A stretch of 64,000 nt of DNA from assembly GCA_965228955.1 (NCBI GenBank), contig OZ245848.1:434001-498000 (forward strand), read 5' to 3'. The DNA is from JANSWY01 sp965228955. GTDB lineage: Bacteria > Bacteroidota > Bacteroidia > Cytophagales > Cyclobacteriaceae. The notes beneath the pieces are model-generated. The model saw only the letters and a program-made list of their open reading frames with translations, was not told the DNA's origin and ran no database searches. The position numbers and the translations under genes are program-made. Position 1 is the stretch's first letter. Each line of letters begins with the position of its first letter. Positions 59,900 through 64,000 of this stretch are shown piece by piece.

Positions 59900-62800
59900 T
59901 CAGTTCTCCAGATTTCTTGGAATTGTTAAGGTGAATTTAGTGCCGACACCTGGAAATGTCTGAACATTAATATTTCCATGATGCTTTTTGATGACCGAAT
60001 AGGATATGTAGAGACCTAGACCGGTCCCTTTTCCAGGCCCTTTAGTAGTAAAGAAAGGTTCAAAAATTTGGTTGATCGTATCTTCATCCATGCCTGTTCC
60101 ATTATCGGAAATTTCAATGATAACATTGCCATTTTCCAGGTGACTCATTACCTCAACTTTGCCATCTCGTTCGGGCGGAATTGCATCACAGGCATTTTTT
60201 ATGATGTTGATCAAAACCTGATTAAGTTCGACTTTATTTGCGTTGATTTGTTGTCCTTTTTCGAGTGACGTATTGATTTCAATCTCTTTCCTGGCATTGT
60301 GGATTAATTTGACGGTGGCTTTAATCATTTCATTTAGATCAAACACCGTATTCTTCATGTGATTGTCTTTTGGAGATATCTCCAGCAGATTCTTTATAAT
60401 CTCCGATGCTTTGACCACACCAAATGACATACCATCCAACAATGTTTCTATTTCCTCAAATTCCTCTTTATGTTTTTCCAGAATCTCTTTGGAAAGCGAT
60501 GGCTTTATTTCAGCCAAATCCAGTTTAATAGGTTCGACTACTCCTCCTATGTAACTGAGTGGATTATTAAGCTCGTGGGCAAGACCTGCCGTTAAAACAC
60601 CAATTGACGCCATCTTTTCTGATTCTATCAATTGGTTTTGTGTGAGTTTTAGTTGTTCTATTACCCGTTGCTTTTCGATTAGGTTATTCTCGAGCTTCAA
60701 ATTTAGACTTCTCAGGCTCTCATTCTTTTCAATAATTTCTTCATTCTGAGATTTGATTTCCTGAGTCTTCTTATTAACCAACATTGATAATTTTACCTTT
60801 GTCATTTCCAGGTATCGCAAACGCCACCTCACAATCGCCGATATGAAGGCTAAAATAGTAAGGGCACCCAGAATTCTAAACCATGTAGTAGACCACCATG
60901 GGGAAAGAATTTCAATGTTTAGAGAAGAATAACTTTCATTCCATATTCCCTGATAATTGCTTGCTTTCACTTGCAGTTGGTATTCTCCAGGGTCAAGATT
61001 GGTAAGTGTAACAAAGTTTTTGCGGCTATCTGTAAATATCCATTCGTCTCTAAAACCAAGGATTCTGTAGGCATATTTATTGAATTCTGGCTCAACATGA
61101 TGAGGTGTGGCGAATTCCACAGTAAACATGTTCTGGTTATGCTTCAAAATGAGTTTGTCAAGATAATTAAGCTGCTTAGGAAGTATAACTTGACCTTCCA
61201 TTTTTTGTCCAACAGCGATTTGTTGATTGTAGATTTTTAGTCTGTTGAATATAACCGGAGCAGATGTAGTGTCAGCTTTGATCTGTGTTGTCTTAATTAG
61301 ATTGAAGCCATTTATTCCTCCAAATAAGAGATTCTCTTTAGATCCTTTTGCATATGCACCCCAAAAGAATTGGTTATCCTGTAATCCATCACTTTCATAG
61401 TAGTTGGCAAATTCTTTCGTTTCAGTATCGAAGTGTGAAATCCCATTGTTTGTACTGATCCACAGGTTGTCATTTAAATCGCATTGTATACCATAGACTA
61501 CATTACTGGATAGCCCATTAACATTGTTATAAAGTGTGGACTTAACAGTTTCATGCTCATTGGAGAATTCAATTTGCCTGATGCCATCTGAAAATGTGCC
61601 AATAAAAAGTTGGTCCGGTTTATTCAAGTCATAATGTACGGTGGTTACTCTGTTGTCAATCAAGACGCTATCATAAGTCACAACTTTGTAATCTGATTCA
61701 AATGAATTGTTGGAATTATCACCTGGGATTAACCTGAAAAGACCATTATAAGTACCTACCCAAACGTTTTTGTATTTATCTACCTCAATTGAGTTTGATT
61801 GGACACTATTGTATAACCCAGAGTCATCATTTGGATCATAGAGAAATGTCCTGAATTTTTCAGTGGTGGGGTTATATAGCAACAGGCATAATTCTGTTCC
61901 AATCCACAAATTTCCATCACTATCTTTGAGGATTGATTGAACAATATTGTTGTTCTGATCTCCAGTTATGTTTATGTCGATTTTTTTCAATTCTGTGTCT
62001 GTGGAAGAATTCAAATAATAAAGTCCGTCTCCCCATGTTCCAATCCATATTATTCCATCATAATCCTGATACAGTCCTGAAATGGTGTTTTTGGGTTTTA
62101 TAGTAATAGTGCGGCTAGTTTTATTTTTGGGATCAATTCGTATAAGTTCTGAGTTGACAGTTCCTACCCAAATTTTCCCCTCATTGTCGTAAATGAGCGA
62201 TCGTATTATTGAATTGGGAATTTGTACTGGGCTATTTTCAGAGGAGTTGTAAAGCTCGAAATTTGGAACCCGAAAATTTGCTTTTATGACGCCATAATGC
62301 TGTGTTCCAATCCATAGAAGTCCGTGTTTGTCAAGGAAAAGATTGTTGACCGTTTTTAGGTTTAGAGCCTTTAATCCTTCTGCAATATCTACAACTGTTA
62401 CTTTATTATTACTCTGATCATAGCTAAATAATCCCACTTCAGTTCCTATCCAATAAGTACTATCCTCTGTTTGGATAATATCATAAATCATATCCGCCCC
62501 CTCTTCTTTCAAACCAAAACTGCTCAGTTTTAGAATTTCCGGTTGACCACTAATTGGATCGTATTTAACAGCCCCGGACTCTGTTCCGTACCAAATGTTT
62601 CCATTGAGGTCTTCATTGAGTTCAAATTGACTATTTCCTCTGAAGAAGAATGGTACATCCTCAAGGTTTACATTATTGAAAGTCTCATTTTCCTGGTTTA
62701 CTGAAGTTAAACCTGCGTTTGTCAAAACCCATAGTTCAGATTTTGATGAAACTAAGACATCAAGTATGGTATCACTTGGTAAAGAATTAACTGATTCTGA

Positions 62801-63316
62801 ATGCCTGTAGTTAGTGAATTGATTTGTAACTGGGTTGTATCTGTTTAGCCCATTGTATTGGGTACCTATCCAAAGGATTCCATTATTATCAATGGTTAAG
62901 GCAGTTATTTTATTTCCACTGATGGAATTTTCAGACTTTGACGGATCAAAAATGAATTTAGTGAATTGCTCGTATTCAGGATCGAATTTTACCAATCCAC
63001 TTGTTCTTGTACCAATCCATAAATGGCCATTCTGGTCTTCAATTATTTCATTTACATAGCTTTCTGCGATTGTAGACGAGTCTCCTCTCGTATGCCTGTA
63101 TACTGTCATGGAATAGGAATCATATCGATTCAATCCATCCTCAGTACAAAACCACATCACGCCATTACGATCTTCGTAAATGTCTTTGATTGCAATGTTG
63201 GATAAACCTTCAGTTATACCTACAATTTTGAAATTAGGCCTAAGCTGACCGTACCCGAAATATACGGACGAAAAAATGAGGAGTAACAGTATTTCTACCT
63301 TACGAATATTACCCAT
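59900..63316 (-). CDS. Two-component propeller sensor histidine kinase (copy 2)
   Basis: A 1138-residue sensor kinase with the same plan as its downstream neighbour: signal peptide (MGNIRKVEILLLLIFSSVYFG...), propeller repeats, Y_Y_Y domain (NKYAYRILGFRDEW), membrane helix, coiled coil, HisKA with His 914 (AHELNNPLSY) and HATPase_c with GTGLGL. The kinase cores are almost the same, for example LTQNQLIESEKMASIGVLTAGLAHELNNPLSY in both, but the propellers differ more. ATG at 63316 is preferred over TTG at 63337. The gap to copy 1 is 96 bases with no terminator, so both may share a transcript. The ligand is not known. Confidence 0.9.
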   Translation of the reverse strand: MGNIRKVEILLLLIFSSVYFGYGQLRPNFKIVGITEGLSNIAIKDIYEDRNGVMWFCTEDGLNRYDSYSMTVYRHTRGDSSTIAESYVNEIIEDQNGHLWIGTRTSGLVKFDPEYEQFTKFIFDPSKSENSISGNKITALTIDNNGILWIGTQYNGLNRYNPVTNQFTNYRHSESVNSLPSDTILDVLVSSKSELWVLTNAGLTSVNQENETFNNVNLEDVPFFFRGNSQFELNEDLNGNIWYGTESGAVKYDPISGQPEILKLSSFGLKEEGADMIYDIIQTEDSTYWIGTEVGLFSYDQSNNKVTVVDIAEGLKALNLKTVNNLFLDKHGLLWIGTQHYGVIKANFRVPNFELYNSSENSPVQIPNSIIRSLIYDNEGKIWVGTVNSELIRIDPKNKTSRTITIKPKNTISGLYQDYDGIIWIGTWGDGLYYLNSSTDTELKKIDINITGDQNNNIVQSILKDSDGNLWIGTELCLLLYNPTTEKFRTFLYDPNDDSGLYNSVQSNSIEVDKYKNVWVGTYNGLFRLIPGDNSNNSFESDYKVVTYDSVLIDNRVTTVHYDLNKPDQLFIGTFSDGIRQIEFSNEHETVKSTLYNNVNGLSSNVVYGIQCDLNDNLWISTNNGISHFDTETKEFANYYESDGLQDNQFFWGAYAKGSKENLLFGGINGFNLIKTTQIKADTTSAPVIFNRLKIYNQQIAVGQKMEGQVILPKQLNYLDKLILKHNQNMFTVEFATPHHVEPEFNKYAYRILGFRDEWIFTDSRKNFVTLTNLDPGEYQLQVKASNYQGIWNESYSSLNIEILSPWWSTTWFRILGALTILAFISAIVRWRLRYLEMTKVKLSMLVNKKTQEIKSQNEEIIEKNESLRSLNLKLENNLIEKQRVIEQLKLTQNQLIESEKMASIGVLTAGLAHELNNPLSYIGGVVEPIKLDLAEIKPSLSKEILEKHKEEFEEIETLLDGMSFGVVKASEIIKNLLEISPKDNHMKNTVFDLNEMIKATVKLIHNARKEIEINTSLEKGQQINANKVELNQVLINIIKNACDAIPPERDGKVEVMSHLENGNVIIEISDNGTGMDEDTINQIFEPFFTTKGPGKGTGLGLYISYSVIKKHHGNINVQTFPGVGTKFTLTIPRNLEN

Positions 63317-63474
63317 AGCTATTTTGGAAGAATGCAATAAACCTATTCATTTTACTATGATCGCATTCTGTTTGTTGAAATTGTACCTTTGAATATAGTT
63401 AATCTCCTGATAAATAAATGTGTCGTCACTTATTTTGTTGAGGAACAGAAGTAACGATTGAACCGCGTAAGTTA

Positions 63475-63494
63475 TTCTTGTCATAGGGCAAGAA
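63475..63494. promoter_or_regulatory. Inverted repeat before the Crp/Fnr-type gene
   Basis: TTCTTG (63475-63480) and CAAGAA (63489-63494) with an eight-base spacer lie 53 bases before the ATG. Spacing is suitable for a dimeric regulator, but six-base arms are weak evidence. Confidence 0.25.
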
Positions 63495-63546
63495 AAAGAA
63501 TATATTCAACCTTTAGTTTTAACCGAATTAACAATCTGACTTACAA

Positions 63547-64000
63547 ATGAAGTCCATTCTACAAGAAATTGCCCCTTATCTTACTGAGGAAGAGATAGAT
63601 CAGTTCGCTAGTCTAGCCTCTAGTAAGCACTACAAAAAGAAACAGAAAATAGTGAGAGCAGGAGATTTTAGCCAAAATGTATTCTTGGTGAAGGATGCTA
63701 TGGTTCGCGGTTTTTTAATAACAGAAGAAGGTGAAGAAAAAACAATAATATTAAGGCCACCGAAGACCTTTATTGGATCCCCATCAAACCTATTTCAAGG
63801 GAAAGCTGCGAGATTTAGTTTTGAAACTTTGGACGATAGTGAAGTCTATTTCGTCAATTTTGATAAAGTACTAGCACTAAGTGCTGACTATCCAGGTATG
63901 ACGAAACTATTAATAGAGGTTTTTGCAGAAACCATCCAGACGCTTTTGTGGAGAATTGAGTCATTAACATATAAGCTTCCCGAAACTAGATACGAGGAGC
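63547..64000 (+). CDS. Crp/Fnr-family regulator, partial (cut by window end)
   Basis: An open frame from ATG 63547 that continues past the window's right edge; 151 codons are visible. The first part (SILQEIAPYLTEEEIDQFASL) and the beta roll with VRAGDFSQNVFLVKDAMVRGF, LRPPKTFIGSPSNLFQG and a long C-helix starting GMTKLLIEVFAETIQTLLWRIE match short-form Bacteroidota Crp/Fnr proteins. The DNA-binding winged helix is expected past the edge. It is divergent from the propeller kinase and may be controlled via the inverted repeat at 63475-63494. No ligand is known. Confidence 0.85.
   Translation, partial: MKSILQEIAPYLTEEEIDQFASLASSKHYKKKQKIVRAGDFSQNVFLVKDAMVRGFLITEEGEEKTIILRPPKTFIGSPSNLFQGKAARFSFETLDDSEVYFVNFDKVLALSADYPGMTKLLIEVFAETIQTLLWRIESLTYKLPETRYEE

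Noticed and set aside
1..64000. tRNA, rRNA, CRISPR, insertion sequence or phage genes
   Set aside because: All intergenic gaps were read on both strands; no cloverleaf with CCA-ready stem, no repeat-spacer array, no transposase or integrase motif and no target-site duplication was seen.

Overview
The window looks like chromosomal DNA from a member of the Bacteroidota, most likely a free-living Cytophagales-type bacterium. The support is indirect but consistent: AT-rich DNA with few Shine-Dalgarno sequences, Bacteroidota-type promoter boxes (TTTG, then TAnnTTTG), a gingipain-family peptidase like the type IX secretion protein PorU, a TonB receptor with a carboxypeptidase-regulatory N-domain, many lipoproteins, and propeller-sensor histidine kinases. 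I found no rRNA, tRNA, CRISPR array, phage or transposase. It reads as ordinary chromosome with many signalling and envelope genes.

Layout. 1-4 kb: histidine phosphatase, a small lipoprotein, and a diheme cytochrome paired with a beta-helix protein. 4-10 kb: three glycosyltransferases, a Cys-rich small protein, and an overlapping lipoprotein / rhodanese / DUF2064-type transferase group. 10-16 kb: TPR protein, TonB receptor, an Omp85-type barrel and another outer-membrane protein, all on the minus strand. 16-19 kb: Crp/Fnr regulator, then HemJ, SCO and cytochrome c. 19-21.6 kb: a four-gene minus-strand ABC exporter operon with a histidine-rich permease loop. 21.6-25.6 kb: a 600-base intergenic region with a tiny ORF and a long hairpin, then a Na+/H+ antiporter, glutaminyl cyclase, SCP2 protein and PAP2 phosphatase. 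25.6-30.6 kb: a giant C25 peptidase (PorU2-like). 31-34 kb: PadR regulator with a PspC-GIN membrane protein. 34-37 kb: two ExbD genes, and an SPFH / membrane protein / Arc-repressor operon that includes a 50-residue gene. 38-42 kb: sigma factor, probable anti-sigma protein, barrel protein, and a separate sensor kinase. 42-46.6 kb: a quinone-oxidoreductase-like gene, a cyclic-nucleotide-domain histidine kinase, a response regulator fused to a thioredoxin-reductase-like flavoprotein, and a UBP-type zinc finger. 46.6-49.1 kb: BlaI/M56 pair with two operator palindromes. 49-56 kb: alcohol dehydrogenase, methyltransferase, VOC, radical SAM, TPR regulator, PLP decarboxylase and a small SecA-related protein. 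56-63.3 kb: two tandem propeller histidine kinases. A Crp/Fnr gene runs off the right edge.

The most interesting module is 43.2-46.6 kb: a cNMP-domain kinase, a receiver fused to a flavoprotein that has lost the redox cysteines, and a ubiquitin-hydrolase-type zinc finger, apparently one transcription unit ending at a clear terminator. The His-rich ABC operon, the SecA-derived small protein and the hairpin/small-ORF unit at 21.7-21.9 kb also deserve attention. Family names come from reading motifs by eye; no database search was run.
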